DNA of 42,324 bases. It comes from an uncultured Clostridia bacterium (GTDB taxonomy: Bacteria > Bacillota > Clostridia > TANB77 > CAG-508). The position numbers were made by a program, and so were the translations under genes. The stretch lies in the NCBI GenBank assembly GCA_944391855.1, contig CALXVB010000012.1:1-42324 (forward strand). Reading direction: 5' to 3'. Shown one piece after another: positions 7,838 to 17,423 of the stretch (within the stretch, counting starts at the first letter, position 1; every line of letters begins with the position of its first letter). The notes beneath the pieces are model-generated. The model was not told where the DNA came from. It made no database searches and saw only the letters and a program-made list of their open reading frames with translations.

Positions 7838-9694
7838 ATGAAGACTATAGAGGAATTAAATAAAATAAGAGCGGAAAAAAGAATTGAACTAGACTTAAGA
7901 AGAAACACAAATGCCGATACAAGAGAAAAACATATATTAGTATGTAATGGAACAGGTTGTACTTCTTCAAAATCACCACAAATATTAGAGAATTTCAAAA
8001 GATTAATACAAGAAAAAAACTTAAGTAATGTGCGTGTTATAAAAACAGGTTGCTTTGGATTATGTGCAAAAGGACCAATAGTAATAATTAGACCAGAAGA
8101 TACTTTTTATGCAATGGTAAAACCAGAGGACTGTGAAGAAATCATAAATTCACACATAATTGAAGGAAAAGTAGTTGAAAGGCTACTTTGCAAAGATATA
8201 GATGGTAAGAAAGTTACGAAATTAGATGACTTAAACTTCTATAAAAAGCAAAAAAGAATTGCGTTAAAAAACTGTGGTGTTATTAATCCAGAAGAGATAG
8301 ATGAATACATAGCATTTGATGGATATAGAGCTCTAGCAAGAGTGTTAATGGAAATGTCACAAGATGAAGTAATAGAAATAATAGATAAATCAGGTTTGCG
8401 TGGAAGAGGTGGCGCGGGATTCCCAACAGGAAAAAAGTGGAGAGCAACAAAAGATGCAAAAGGTGATACAAAATATGTAGTATGTAATGCAGATGAGGGA
8501 GACCCTGGTGCATTTATGGATAGAAGTATATTAGAAGGAGACCCTCATAGTGTTCTAGAAGCAATGGAAATAGCAGGATATGCAGTAGGTGCTGAAAAAG
8601 GTTACATATATGTTAGAGCAGAATATCCAATCGCAGTACAAAGATTAAAAATTGCAATAGAGCAAGCAAGAGAATATGGCATACTTGGGGAAAATATATT
8701 AGGCAGTAAGTTTAATTTCGACATAGAAATAAGGCTAGGTGCTGGTGCATTTGTATGTGGAGAGGAAACAGCACTTTTAGAATCAATAGAAGGACGTAGA
8801 GGTCAGCCAAGAGTTAAGCCACCATATCCAGCGCAATCAGGACTATGGGGATGCCCAACACTAATAAATAATGTTGAAACTTATGCAAATATTGCACAAA
8901 TTATTCTAAAAGGTGCAGAATGGTATTCATCAATAGGAACAGCAAATTCAAAAGGAACAAAAGTATTCGCATTAGGTGGAAATGTAAATAATGTTGGACT
9001 AGTAGAAGTTCCAATGGGAACAACATTAAGGGAGATAGTATTTGACATTGGTGGAGGAATACCAAATGGAAGAGAATTTAAAGCAGCTCAAACAGGAGGA
9101 CCATCAGGAGGATGTATACCAAAAGAACATTTAGATACACCAATAGATTATGAATCTTTAAAAGAAATTGGTTCAATGATGGGCTCAGGTGGACTTATTG
9201 TAATGGATGATACAAAATGTATGGTATGTTTAGCAAAATTTTATTTACAATTTACTGTAAGTGAAAGCTGTGGTAAATGTACTCCTTGCAGAATCGGAAC
9301 GAAACGAATGCTTGAAATATTAGAAAAATTATGTAGTGGCGAAGGAAACGAATACGACATATATAGGCTAGAAAAATTAGCGGTAAATATAAAGAAAGCA
9401 AGTATATGTGGACTTGGACAAAGTGCACCAAACCCAGTAATTAGTACATTAAAATATTTTAGAGAAGAATTTAGGCAACATGCAATAGAAAAAGAATGTA
9501 AAGCAATGGAGTGCAAGGCACTATCTAGAATAGAAATAGATGAAGAAAAGTGTAAAGCATGTGGATTATGCCAAAGAAATTGTCCTGTAAATGCAATTGA
9601 AGGAGAAGGAAGAGAAAAAAGACACATTAACCAGGATAAATGTATAAAATGTACAACATGTATTAGGTCATGTCCATTCCATGCAATAGGGTAG
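7838..9694 (+). CDS. hydB: NuoF-like flavoprotein subunit of electron-bifurcating hydrogenase
   Basis: This is a 618-residue protein with the full HydB/HndC layout. An N-terminal thioredoxin-like [2Fe-2S] domain carries CNGTGCTSSKS and TGCFGLCAKGP. The Complex I 51-kDa FMN/NADH domain carries GLRGRGGAGFPTGKKW, CNADEGDPGAFMDR and GAGAFVCGEETALL. An SLBB domain follows, then the NuoF [4Fe-4S] motif SESCGKCTPCRIG. Two C-terminal ferredoxin [4Fe-4S] motifs complete it (CKACGLCQRNCP and CIKCTTCIRSCP). It oxidises NADH and feeds electrons to the hydrogenase. The start is ATG 7838 behind AAGGAGG. There is no in-frame CGG codon despite several out-of-frame CGG triplets. Confidence 0.95.
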   Translation: MKTIEELNKIRAEKRIELDLRRNTNADTREKHILVCNGTGCTSSKSPQILENFKRLIQEKNLSNVRVIKTGCFGLCAKGPIVIIRPEDTFYAMVKPEDCEEIINSHIIEGKVVERLLCKDIDGKKVTKLDDLNFYKKQKRIALKNCGVINPEEIDEYIAFDGYRALARVLMEMSQDEVIEIIDKSGLRGRGGAGFPTGKKWRATKDAKGDTKYVVCNADEGDPGAFMDRSILEGDPHSVLEAMEIAGYAVGAEKGYIYVRAEYPIAVQRLKIAIEQAREYGILGENILGSKFNFDIEIRLGAGAFVCGEETALLESIEGRRGQPRVKPPYPAQSGLWGCPTLINNVETYANIAQIILKGAEWYSSIGTANSKGTKVFALGGNVNNVGLVEVPMGTTLREIVFDIGGGIPNGREFKAAQTGGPSGGCIPKEHLDTPIDYESLKEIGSMMGSGGLIVMDDTKCMVCLAKFYLQFTVSESCGKCTPCRIGTKRMLEILEKLCSGEGNEYDIYRLEKLAVNIKKASICGLGQSAPNPVISTLKYFREEFRQHAIEKECKAMECKALSRIEIDEEKCKACGLCQRNCPVNAIEGEGREKRHINQDKCIKCTTCIRSCPFHAIG

Positions 9695-9712
9695 TCTGGT
9701 GACAGGCTAAAA

Positions 9713-9754
9713 GGTGACACAAATGTCACTTCGGTGCCAGGCACAAAAGTGACA
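9713..9754 (+). repeat. GTGACA repeat, copy 1 (upstream of hydA)
   Basis: GGTGACA-CAAA-TGTCAC is followed by GGTGCCAGGCAC-AAAA-GTGACA and then directly by the hydA ribosome binding site. The same element occurs before era (11789-11830) and before a glycosyltransferase (17424-17465). Confidence 0.8.
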
Positions 9755-9768
9755 AAAAGGAGGAAGTA

Positions 9769-11509
9769 ATGGTAAATTTAAAAATTGATGATAAAAATGT
9801 TGTAGTACCAGAAGGTACAACAATACTAGATGCAGCAAAACAAGCAGGAATTGATATTCCAACATTATGTTTTTTAAAGGATATAAATGAGGTTGGAGAT
9901 TGTAGAATGTGTATTGTAGAAGTTGAAGGAAGACGTGGATTTGCAACTTCTTGCATTCAAACTGTTGAAGAAGGCATGGTTGTGCATACTCATACCCAAA
10001 ATGTTTTAGAAGCAAGGCATGCTATACTTGATTTAATTATATCTAACCATTCTAAAGATTGTTTAACTTGTACACGTTCACGGAAATTGTGAACTTCAAG
10101 ATTTAGCAATTAAATTTAATGTATTAGATATTGAATTTAAAGGAGAAAGAACAGAACATAAAATAGATGATAAGTCGCCATCTATTGTAAGAGATTTTAA
10201 TAAATGTATTTTATGTAGAAGATGTGTTGCAACTTGTAAAAATGTACAAAAAATTGGTGCAATAGATTGCATAGAAAGAGGTTTTGAATCGTGTATTTCA
10301 ACAACCTATGACCATAGTTTAAATGACGTGAATTGCACATTTTGCGGACAATGTATTGAATCATGTCCAACAGGTGCATTGCATGAAAAAGAAAATATAA
10401 ACGACGTATGGGCAAAGTTAAAAGACCCTGATACTTATGTAGTAGTACAAACCGCACCATCAATTAGAGTAGCTCTTGGAGAAGAGTTTGGAATGGAGAT
10501 AGGAACTAATGTTACTGGAAAAATGGTATCAGCATTAAAAGCACTTGGATTTGATAAAGTATTTGATACAAACACAGGGGCAGATTTTACAATAATGGAG
10601 GAAGCTACTGAATTTGTTAAAAGGTTTAAAGAAAATGATAATTTACCAATGACAACATCGTGTTGTCCAGGATGGGTTAGATTTGCAGAAATGGAATATC
10701 CAGAAAGTTTGGCTCATTTATCAAGTTGTAAATCGCCACACCAAATGTTTGGTGCAATTATAAAATCATATTATGCCGAAAAAAATAATATAGATCCTAA
10801 AAATATATATGTAGTTTCTGTAATGCCTTGCATAGCTAAAAAATATGAAAGACAAAGAGAAGAAATGAAAGTAAATGGCTTATGGGACGTTGATGCAGTT
10901 ATAACAACTCGTGAACTTGCTAGAATGATAAAACAAGCAAATATAGAATTTGATAAGTTAGAAGACCAAACTTTTGACAATCCTATGGAAGAAGCAACTG
11001 GTGCAGCAGCTATATTTGGAGTAACAGGTGGAGTTATGGAAGCAGCACTACGTACAGCATATGAATTAATTACAGGAGAAGAACTAAAAAAACTTGATTT
11101 TGAAGAAGTAAGAGGAAATAAAGGAATAAAGAAAGCAACCATAAAAATAGGAGATAAAGAAGTAAAAGTGGCTGTAGCACACGGACTTGGAAATGCAAGA
11201 AAAGTTATGGAAGAAATAAAGAATGGAACAGCAGACTATAGCTTTGTAGAGGTAATGGCATGTCCAGGAGGATGCATAATGGGTGGAGGTCAACCTATAA
11301 AAAGTTCTAAAATAAGAATGACTACAGACATAGCAGCAAAAAGAGCTGCAGCAATGTATTCAATAGATGAAAGAAGCGTAATAAGAAAATCACACGAAAA
11401 TCCAATCTTGAAAGAAATATATAAAGAATATATAGGAAAGCCGGGAGAACATAAGGCACACGAACTTTTACATACACACTATACACCAATGGAAGAATAT
11501 AGAATATAA
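9769..11509 (+). CDS. hydA: [FeFe]-hydrogenase catalytic subunit, read through a +1 frameshift at CGG
   Basis: Reading 9769-10080, skipping one base and continuing from 10082 gives a normal 579-residue HydA. The N-terminal [2Fe-2S] domain has CFLKDINEVGDCRMC. A HX3CX2CX5C [4Fe-4S] motif (HSKDCLTCTRSGNC) follows, then two ferredoxin clusters (CILCRRCVATC and CTFCGQCIESCP). The H-cluster motifs are TSCCPGWV, MPCIAKK and ACPGGCIMGGGQP, and a C-terminal small-subunit-like tail ends the protein. In the zero frame the codon after TCA is CGG (10081-10083) and a stop follows at 10090. Skipping the C gives TCA GGA AAT TGT and the exact X5 spacing required for the cluster. ATG 9769 has AAGGAGGAAG. It completes the hydC-hydB-hydA operon. 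Confidence 0.92.
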
Positions 11510-11548
11510 AACGAGGGGACACACATTTCGTTCCAAATTTGAAACAAA

Positions 11549-11596
11549 GGGACAGACATAGATTAATTTGAAAGTTAATTTATGTCTGTCCATTTT
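11549..11596 (+). terminator. intrinsic terminator after hydA, within a GGGAC-type repeat
   Basis: Arms 11550-11566 and 11575-11591 pair over 17 bases with one or two mismatches, followed by ATTTT. Just upstream (11514-11540) is GGGGACACACATTTCGTTCC, nearly identical to one arm of the palindrome at 38811-38872. The remaining intergenic sequence up to era is AT-rich, with a possible -10 TATAAT near 11706 and no gene that I can see. Confidence 0.75.
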
Positions 11597-11788
11597 AATA
11601 ATATAAAATAATTGAAATAGTAAATAAAATATGATATAAATATCATATCAAAAGAAAAAATTAATAAAACATTCATTTTTCTACAGAAAAATGTTTTTCA
11701 AAGTATTATAATAAAGAAACAGTAAAAAATAAATTTATGAATCTGTGTTTAAGCAGATAAGTTTGTCGGAATTAAACCTGTCCCAAAA

Positions 11789-11830
11789 GGTGACAAAAGT
11801 GTCACTTTGGTGACAGGCACCAGAGTGACA
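11789..11830 (+). repeat. GTGACA repeat, copy 2 (upstream of era)
   Basis: GGTGACAAAAGTGTCAC, then GGTGACAGGCAC and GTGACA, ending right at the AGGAGGAG ribosome binding site of era. It is preceded by AACCTGTCCC, as in copy 3. Confidence 0.8.
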
Positions 11831-11840
11831 AGGAGGAGAA

Positions 11841-12761
11841 ATGGAAGACAAGGAGAACTCTAATTTTAAATCTGGATTTGTTTCCATATTAGGTAGAACT
11901 AATGTTGGCAAGTCTAGTATAATTAATAGTTTGGTTGGAGAAAAGGTGGCAGCTATTGCAAATAAACCACAGACTACAAGAACAGTTATAAGAGCAATAG
12001 TAAATAGACCCAATTCTCAAATTATATTTATAGATACGCCAGGTATTCATAAACCAAAATCTAAACTTGGAGATATTATGGTTGAGAATGCTTTTGAAGT
12101 TGCTAAAGACGTGGATGTAGTTGTTTTTGTAATAGAAGCTACTTCTGAGAATATTGGCAAGGGAGACAGATTAATTTTAGATAAAATAAAAGAGTCTGGC
12201 AAAAAGACTATTCTTGTAATTAATAAAACTGATTTGGTGAGCAAGGCAAATGTTGCTAAACTAATAGAATTATATAAAAATGAATATGATTTTTCTAGTA
12301 TTATTCCTGTATCTACTGTGAAAAATACAAATTTAGAAGTCGTACTAGACGAAATAGAGAAGAACTTAAAAAATGGTCCTGCATATTATGATATTGAGGA
12401 GTATACTGACCAAACTACAAGAAATCTTGTTGAGGAAACTATAAGAGAGAAGGCTTTAAAACTTTTAAATGATGAAGTGCCTCATGGAATATTGGTTGAA
12501 GTTGATAAAATGAAAAGAAGAAAAACAATGGAAAATAAACCAATATATAATATTGATGCTACAATTTATTGTTTAAGAGATTCTCATAAAGGCATCATTA
12601 TTGGCAAAAATGGTAGTATGCTTAAGAAGATAGGAACTTATGCAAGAGAAGATTTAGAAAAAATGCTTGGCATTAAAATAAATTTGAAATTGTGGGTTAA
12701 AGTAAAAGAAGATTGGATTAATAACGAAAAATTTATTAAGAATTTTAAATTACAAAAATAA
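11841..12761 (+). CDS. era: GTPase Era (30S ribosome assembly)
   Basis: This is a 306-residue protein. The GTPase domain has G1 GRTNVGKSS (about residues 18-26), G3 DTPGIHKPK, G4 NKTD and a G5-like STVKNTN. The C-terminal KH domain has GIIIGKNGSMLKKIGTYARE, which binds the 3' end of 16S rRNA. Length is typical. The start ATG 11841 is fixed by AAGGAGGAG. It stands with yqzL and recO, the usual Firmicutes order era-(yqzL)-recO. A GTGACA repeat occupies the region directly before the ribosome binding site. Confidence 0.96.
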   Translation: MEDKENSNFKSGFVSILGRTNVGKSSIINSLVGEKVAAIANKPQTTRTVIRAIVNRPNSQIIFIDTPGIHKPKSKLGDIMVENAFEVAKDVDVVVFVIEATSENIGKGDRLILDKIKESGKKTILVINKTDLVSKANVAKLIELYKNEYDFSSIIPVSTVKNTNLEVVLDEIEKNLKNGPAYYDIEEYTDQTTRNLVEETIREKALKLLNDEVPHGILVEVDKMKRRKTMENKPIYNIDATIYCLRDSHKGIIIGKNGSMLKKIGTYAREDLEKMLGIKINLKLWVKVKEDWINNEKFIKNFKLQK

Positions 12762-12915
12762 CAACATGTTACTGAATAAACCTACAAAATGATAAATCCT
12801 AATTTGTTTTTGCAATATACAAAGATAAATTGTTATGAAAAAGTGAATAAAACTTTGAAAAAAGCAAATGATAAAATAAAGATTAGATTATCTTTATGAA
12901 TGGAGATGGTTTAGC

Positions 12916-13125
12916 ATGATAAAACAAATAGCTTGGAATACTTTTAAAAATACAGGAGATATTAACACATATTTAGAATTAGCTAAAGTTAAGAGTATAG
13001 AGAAAGACATAGAAAAAAACACAAAAATTAACATAGAAAAGAGCATAGTAGAGGCGAAGGAATTAAATGGGAATATTGAAATTAAAGGGAATAGTAATAG
13101 CGGAACACAATATGGGCGACTATGA
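12916..13125 (+). CDS. yqzL: YqzL-like small protein
   Basis: This is a 69-residue protein starting MIKQIAWNTFKNTGDINTYLEL, the characteristic pattern of YqzL (W-x-x-F-xx-TG-x-I-xx-Y/FL), a small sporulation-regulon protein encoded just before recO. This copy has a longer Lys/Glu/Asn-rich tail. The start ATG 12916 follows a weak GGAGATGG. Its 3' end overlaps the first 59 bases of recO in another frame, which suggests translational coupling. Function unknown. Confidence 0.75.
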   Translation: MIKQIAWNTFKNTGDINTYLELAKVKSIEKDIEKNTKINIEKSIVEAKELNGNIEIKGNSNSGTQYGRL

Positions 13126-13793
13126 TAAAATGGTTACAATATTAACACCAAATCGGTAAAATTGGTTGTGCTGCCAAGGGTGCAAGAAGACCTAAAAGTA
13201 TGCTTATGGCAGCAACTCAATATTTATGTTTTGGAGAATATTTAATATATCAAGGTGCTAGTTCATATAATATAAATTCGTGTGAAGTAAATGAAGTATT
13301 TTATAACTTAAGAATTGATATAGAAAAATTACAATATGCAGCACACATTACTAAAATAATAAATGACGTTACAGACGAAAATCAAAATACATACAAAATT
13401 TTACAGCTATTTTTAAACACTTTATATGTGCTTTCAGAAACTGATAAAAATATGGATTTGGTAATATCAATTTTTAAACTAAAACTAATGTGCCTTTTAG
13501 GATTTACACCAATAATTGATAAATGCACGACTTGCAAAGAGACGAATAATTTAAACCATTTTAGTTTTAAAGATAATGGATTTAAATGTGATAATTGTAG
13601 CAGACAAGATAAAGGTGCAATAGAAATATCAGAAGCAACAGTAAATGCAATAAAATATATTGTACTTGCACCGCCTAAAAAGCTTTTTTCATTTAATTTG
13701 TCAGAACAAAATATTAAAGAAATAGAATTAATAGCTAAAATATATTTAAATGAAAAGCTAGATAAAGAGTATAAATTAGAAAAAATGTTTTAA
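13067..13793 (+). CDS. recO: DNA repair protein RecO, read through a +1 frameshift at CGG
   Basis: Starting at ATG 13067 (behind GGCGAAGG) the zero frame reads MGILKLKGIVIAEHNMGDYD up to ACA CCA AAT, then CGG (13154-13156) followed at once by TAA. Skipping the C gives AAT GGT AAA ATT and continues as GKIGCAAKGARRPKSMLM to 13793, a full 241-residue RecO. The N-terminal OB fold and KGARRPKS are followed by a helical domain, then a zinc-binding region CTTCKETN and CDNCSRQ. RecO loads RecA and anneals DNA in RecFOR repair. The loop at the shift may be one residue shorter than in relatives such as the Bacillus protein. Otherwise the join is seamless. Confidence 0.9.
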
Positions 13794-13818
13794 AGAAAGT
13801 TTAAGTATAATAATAAAT

Positions 13819-13862
13819 AGATTAAAATGCATAAGAAATCATGTGTTTTAATCTGTTTTTTT
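13819..13862 (+). terminator. intrinsic terminator after recO
   Basis: AGATTAAAA (13819-13827) pairs with TTTTAATCT (13846-13854), followed by a T-run. It closes the era-recO group. Confidence 0.8.
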
Positions 13863-13909
13863 ATTAATAATATTCGCCAGAAATCTACTCTCACAAGAAG
13901 AAACAGGAT

Positions 13910-13938
13910 TTGACACAAACTGCAAATTGTGGTATACT
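13910..13938 (+). promoter_or_regulatory. strong sigma-A promoter of the glycosyltransferase cluster
   Basis: A consensus -35 TTGACA (13910-13915) is 17 bases from the -10 TATACT (13933-13938). The first gene starts at 13983. Confidence 0.85.
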
Positions 13939-13982
13939 TAATCAGTCAAAAAACAATGTTTTTCCAAAGGAGAAGGAGATAT

Positions 13983-15215
13983 ATGAAAGACACAATTAAG
14001 TTTGGTATAGGCTTTGTAACAGGTAGACCAAACGTGTGCAAAATAATAAATAGCACATACGAAAGATTAATAAATCAATTTAATGAAATGGATAAAAAAG
14101 TAGAATTAACAGCGTATATTTTATTTGATTTGGGTTACCAATACACAACAAGAATAGACTTTTATGGAATAATACCAAATGTATATAAAGACTTAAGTAT
14201 AAGATATATAACACCAGAGGACATTGAAGAAGAGAAAAAAAGATTAATAGGAAGAGAAGAATTTTCTAAATCAGACGTAGACTTATTCTTTGGACATGGA
14301 CATGCAAAAGGCAGAAACTCACTAATGTATTATGCAGTAAGAGATAAAATAGATTATTTATTATTCTGGGATGATGACGAATATCCAGTAGCATGTATAA
14401 AAGATGAAAATACAAATGAAATAATCTGGAAAGAACAAGATAATATTGCAATGCATTTAAAATATATAAAAAATGCAGACGTTACAATAGGATATCATTG
14501 TGGATATATTTCACCGATACCATATGTAGAGTTAGATGAAGACGTAGATGAAGAAAAATTTAAATGCTATATAGAAGCGCTTGGAAATGATATTATTTCA
14601 TGGGATTCAATTAAAGAAAAATTTGTGAAATACAATGGAATTACATACGCAAATCCAGAAATTGCAAATGGTGAAGGAGAATATGAAATAAAATCAGATG
14701 GTGCAGGAAAATGGGTTGCTGGTTCAACATTATGTTTAAACTTGAACCATTTATCAAAAATACCAGCATTCTATAACCCAGAAGGTGCAAGAGGAGAAGA
14801 TACTTTCTTTTCTACACAACTACTAAATTCAAAAGTAATAAAAGTTCCAGTATATCATTTTCATGATGGATTTTTAAAATATACAAATATAGCTAGAAGA
14901 AAATATCCAAAAGTATTAAGAAAAATTAAATCTTCTGAAGAGCAAATAGAAGAAAGATTTTTTAAAGCTTCTCGTGGATGGATTAGATATAAACCTTTAT
15001 TTGAATATATTACAAATAAAGAAAATTATACAGAAAGAATAGCAGAAACAAGAAGAGAATTAGAAGAAGGAATACCAGAAGTAAACAAGCTATTCGCACA
15101 TTCAGACTTTAATATGCTTTTAAAGGATTTAGATGAATATGATAAAAATGTAAAAAAACATTATAACGAATACATAAAAACGAATGAGATATGGAATAAA
15201 TTGAAAAAAATATAA
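13983..15215 (+). CDS. glycosyltransferase-like protein (GT-A fold, DDD motif)
   Basis: This is a 410-residue protein starting MKDTIKFGIGFVTGRPNVCK, at ATG 13983 with AAGGAGAAGGAG just upstream; a longer frame from 13929 overlaps the promoter. Around residues 127-133 it has LLFWDDDEYPVA, a DxD-type nucleotide-sugar/metal motif, and further on VAGSTLCLN and RGEDTFFSTQL, like the acceptor and catalytic regions of family-2-type enzymes. There is no signal peptide. It heads a four-gene glycosyltransferase group, so a role in a surface glycan or glycoprotein is likely. Donor and acceptor cannot be told. Confidence 0.75.
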   Translation: MKDTIKFGIGFVTGRPNVCKIINSTYERLINQFNEMDKKVELTAYILFDLGYQYTTRIDFYGIIPNVYKDLSIRYITPEDIEEEKKRLIGREEFSKSDVDLFFGHGHAKGRNSLMYYAVRDKIDYLLFWDDDEYPVACIKDENTNEIIWKEQDNIAMHLKYIKNADVTIGYHCGYISPIPYVELDEDVDEEKFKCYIEALGNDIISWDSIKEKFVKYNGITYANPEIANGEGEYEIKSDGAGKWVAGSTLCLNLNHLSKIPAFYNPEGARGEDTFFSTQLLNSKVIKVPVYHFHDGFLKYTNIARRKYPKVLRKIKSSEEQIEERFFKASRGWIRYKPLFEYITNKENYTERIAETRRELEEGIPEVNKLFAHSDFNMLLKDLDEYDKNVKKHYNEYIKTNEIWNKLKKI

Positions 15216-15232
15216 TATAAAGGAGATATGCT

Positions 15233-16204
15233 ATGAATAACCTACCTTGTATTAGTATAATAATACCTGCATATAATGCTGGAAAAGATATAGAGAAATG
15301 TTTACAGAGCATAATCAGTCAAGCATACAAAGATTTCGAAATAATTATTGTAAATGATGGTTCTGTAGACAATACAAAAGACATATGTGAAAAATATGTT
15401 AAATTAGATGACAGAATAAAATTAATCAGTACAGAAAATAGAGGTGCAGGTAGTGCTAGAAATACAGGGATAAATGAAGCCAGGGGACAGTATATTTCCT
15501 TTATTGACGCAGATGACTATGTTTGCGAAGATTACTATACTAGAATGTATGAAATGTTAAAAGAGGGAAATGCAGATATAGTAGAAGGCCATTATAAAAG
15601 AGTAAGCAGATATGAAGAAAATGTATTTACTAATACAGGAAAGAAAAAAGAATATACAAATATGGAAAAACTGTTAGTACTTTATGGTCCGGACGAAACA
15701 GAATATATAAATTCTGTAAGTGTAACTAATAAGTTATATCGCAAAGAATTATTTAATGAAGTTAGATTTCCTATAAATCGCATAATAGATGATGAATTCA
15801 TAATGTATAAACTTATGTATAATAGCAAAAAAATCATATCAACACCTGATATAATGTATGCTTATGTACAAAGTGAAGAAAGTGTTATGAGAGCCAGCTT
15901 TAAAGAAAAGAGAGTACATGATACTTTGGACGTATATGATGAAGTATATGATTTTTTCAAAGATAAAGGAAATGACGAATTAATAGAAAAAATATTAATT
16001 AGATATTTAGGATATGGAATTGAATTAACAGAGAAAACAAGTAGGTCAAAAGATATAGAGAATAAAACAAAAGTATATGAATATATAAAAAGCAAGTTCG
16101 AAGAAAAAGCGAAAATAGCGGAAGATAAAGTAAATAAGGAAGAATATAATAAAATAAAGAAAGAATTCTATGAAGCACTAAATATAGCAGCTTGTGAAGA
16201 ATAA
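15233..16204 (+). CDS. family 2 glycosyltransferase
   Basis: This is a 323-residue protein with a classic GT2 N-terminal domain: ISIIIPAYNAGKDIEKCLQS, IIIVNDGSVDNT, NRGAGSARNTGINEA and the metal-binding FIDADDYV. The C-terminal part contains a lysine-rich helical extension. The start ATG 15233 is behind AAGGAGA and lies 17 bases after the previous gene. No membrane segments are seen, so it acts at the cytoplasmic side. It is a likely member of a surface-glycan pathway with its neighbours. Confidence 0.9.
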   Translation: MNNLPCISIIIPAYNAGKDIEKCLQSIISQAYKDFEIIIVNDGSVDNTKDICEKYVKLDDRIKLISTENRGAGSARNTGINEARGQYISFIDADDYVCEDYYTRMYEMLKEGNADIVEGHYKRVSRYEENVFTNTGKKKEYTNMEKLLVLYGPDETEYINSVSVTNKLYRKELFNEVRFPINRIIDDEFIMYKLMYNSKKIISTPDIMYAYVQSEESVMRASFKEKRVHDTLDVYDEVYDFFKDKGNDELIEKILIRYLGYGIELTEKTSRSKDIENKTKVYEYIKSKFEEKAKIAEDKVNKEEYNKIKKEFYEALNIAACEE

Positions 16205-16216
16205 GAGGGAATGGAT

Positions 16217-17362
16217 ATGAAGGTTGTATTTATTTCTAACTTTTTGACGCACCATCAAGTACCATTTTGTTTAGAAATGCATAAAAGATTGGGTGATAAT
16301 TTTAAATTTATATCAACAGTAAAGATATTTGAATGGAGACTAAAATTAGGTTTTAAAGATTTAGATAATGAATATGATTTTGTTGTAAAAGCATATGAAA
16401 GCGAAGAGAGTAAAAAATTAGCAAAAAAGCTCACACTAGAGAGCGACGTTGCAATAATAGGCTCAACCACAGACGAAATATTGGAAGAGAGATTAAAGCA
16501 AGATAAATTAACTTTTAGATATAGAGCGAGAGTATTTATATTTCCAGATGGCTTTTTCAATACAGTATTTAACAAAGAAAAACTAAAATTATTTTATGAT
16601 AGACATATAAAATATAGAAAAAACAAAAACTTATATATGTTATGTGCAAATGCTTATGGGGCAAAAGATTTTAATTTCTTAGGATTGTATAAAGATAAAA
16701 TATATAAATGGGGATATTTTCTTGAAACAAATAAATATGATATTGATAAATTAATAGAGAAAAAAGAGGAAAACAAGAAAACAGAAATAATATGGGTTGC
16801 CCGATTTATAAAATGGAAGCACCCTGAAGTAGTAGTTAAGTTAGCTAAAAGATTAAAAAAGCAAAAATATAATTTTCATATAAAAATGTTAGGTACAGGA
16901 AAATTAGAAGAGAAAACTAGAAAAAAAGTAAAAAAATTAGGTTTAGAAGATGTACTTGAAATAGTTGGACAAGTTCCGAGTGATGAAGTTAAAAACTATA
17001 TGGAAAGAGCTAATATGTTCATAGGCACAAGTGATAGTCAAGAGGGATGGGGTGCAGTAATAAATGAGTCTATGAATGCTGGCTGTGCTTTAGTTGCAAA
17101 TAAACGAATGGGTTCAGTACCATTTTTAATAAAAGACGGTGAAACTGGACTTATATATACCACATATAGCGAACTAGAAGATAAAGTAAAGCTATTAATG
17201 AAGGATAAAGAATTACGAGACAAATTAGGAAAAAATGCATACACATATATTACAGAAAAATGGACTGGAAGTGTTGCGGCGAACAATTTAATAGAATTAT
17301 TTGATTCAATAATAAATAAAAAAGAATATAAAATAAAAGAGGGGCCAGCAAGTAAGGAATAA
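16217..17362 (+). CDS. GT4-type glycosyltransferase (GT-B fold)
   Basis: About 381 residues. An N-terminal Rossmann-like half starts MKVVFISNFLTHHQVPFC. The C-terminal half carries the group 1 motif WVARFIKWKHPEVVVKLA, the GTGKLEE stretch, and the E-x7-E nucleotide-sugar region (EGWGAVINESMNAGC). ATG 16217 is preferred because AGAGGGA ends at 16210; the ATG at 16211 would leave no spacing. It follows the GT2 gene closely. Donor and acceptor are unknown. Confidence 0.88.
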   Translation: MKVVFISNFLTHHQVPFCLEMHKRLGDNFKFISTVKIFEWRLKLGFKDLDNEYDFVVKAYESEESKKLAKKLTLESDVAIIGSTTDEILEERLKQDKLTFRYRARVFIFPDGFFNTVFNKEKLKLFYDRHIKYRKNKNLYMLCANAYGAKDFNFLGLYKDKIYKWGYFLETNKYDIDKLIEKKEENKKTEIIWVARFIKWKHPEVVVKLAKRLKKQKYNFHIKMLGTGKLEEKTRKKVKKLGLEDVLEIVGQVPSDEVKNYMERANMFIGTSDSQEGWGAVINESMNAGCALVANKRMGSVPFLIKDGETGLIYTTYSELEDKVKLLMKDKELRDKLGKNAYTYITEKWTGSVAANNLIELFDSIINKKEYKIKEGPASKE

Positions 17363-17364
17363 TG

Positions 17365-17420
17365 TCGGATTTAGGGACAGGTCTATTTCCGACAATGTTG
17401 TCGTTTTTAAACCTGTCCCC
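17365..17420. repeat. GGGACAGGT/ACCTGTCCC inverted repeat
   Basis: An imperfect palindrome. GGGACAGGT (about 17373-17381) pairs with ACCTGTCCC (about 17411-17419), with internal GTCGGA and TCCGAC. It is followed directly by GTGACA repeat copy 3. It may act as a terminator or an attenuator before the next gene. Confidence 0.65.
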
Positions 17421-17423
17421 AAA

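Noticed and set aside
10081..10083. -2 frameshift at CGG
   Set aside because: It would insert one extra residue and break the CX5C cluster spacing in HydA and the N-x5-ARN spacing in the glycosyltransferase. +1 fits both.
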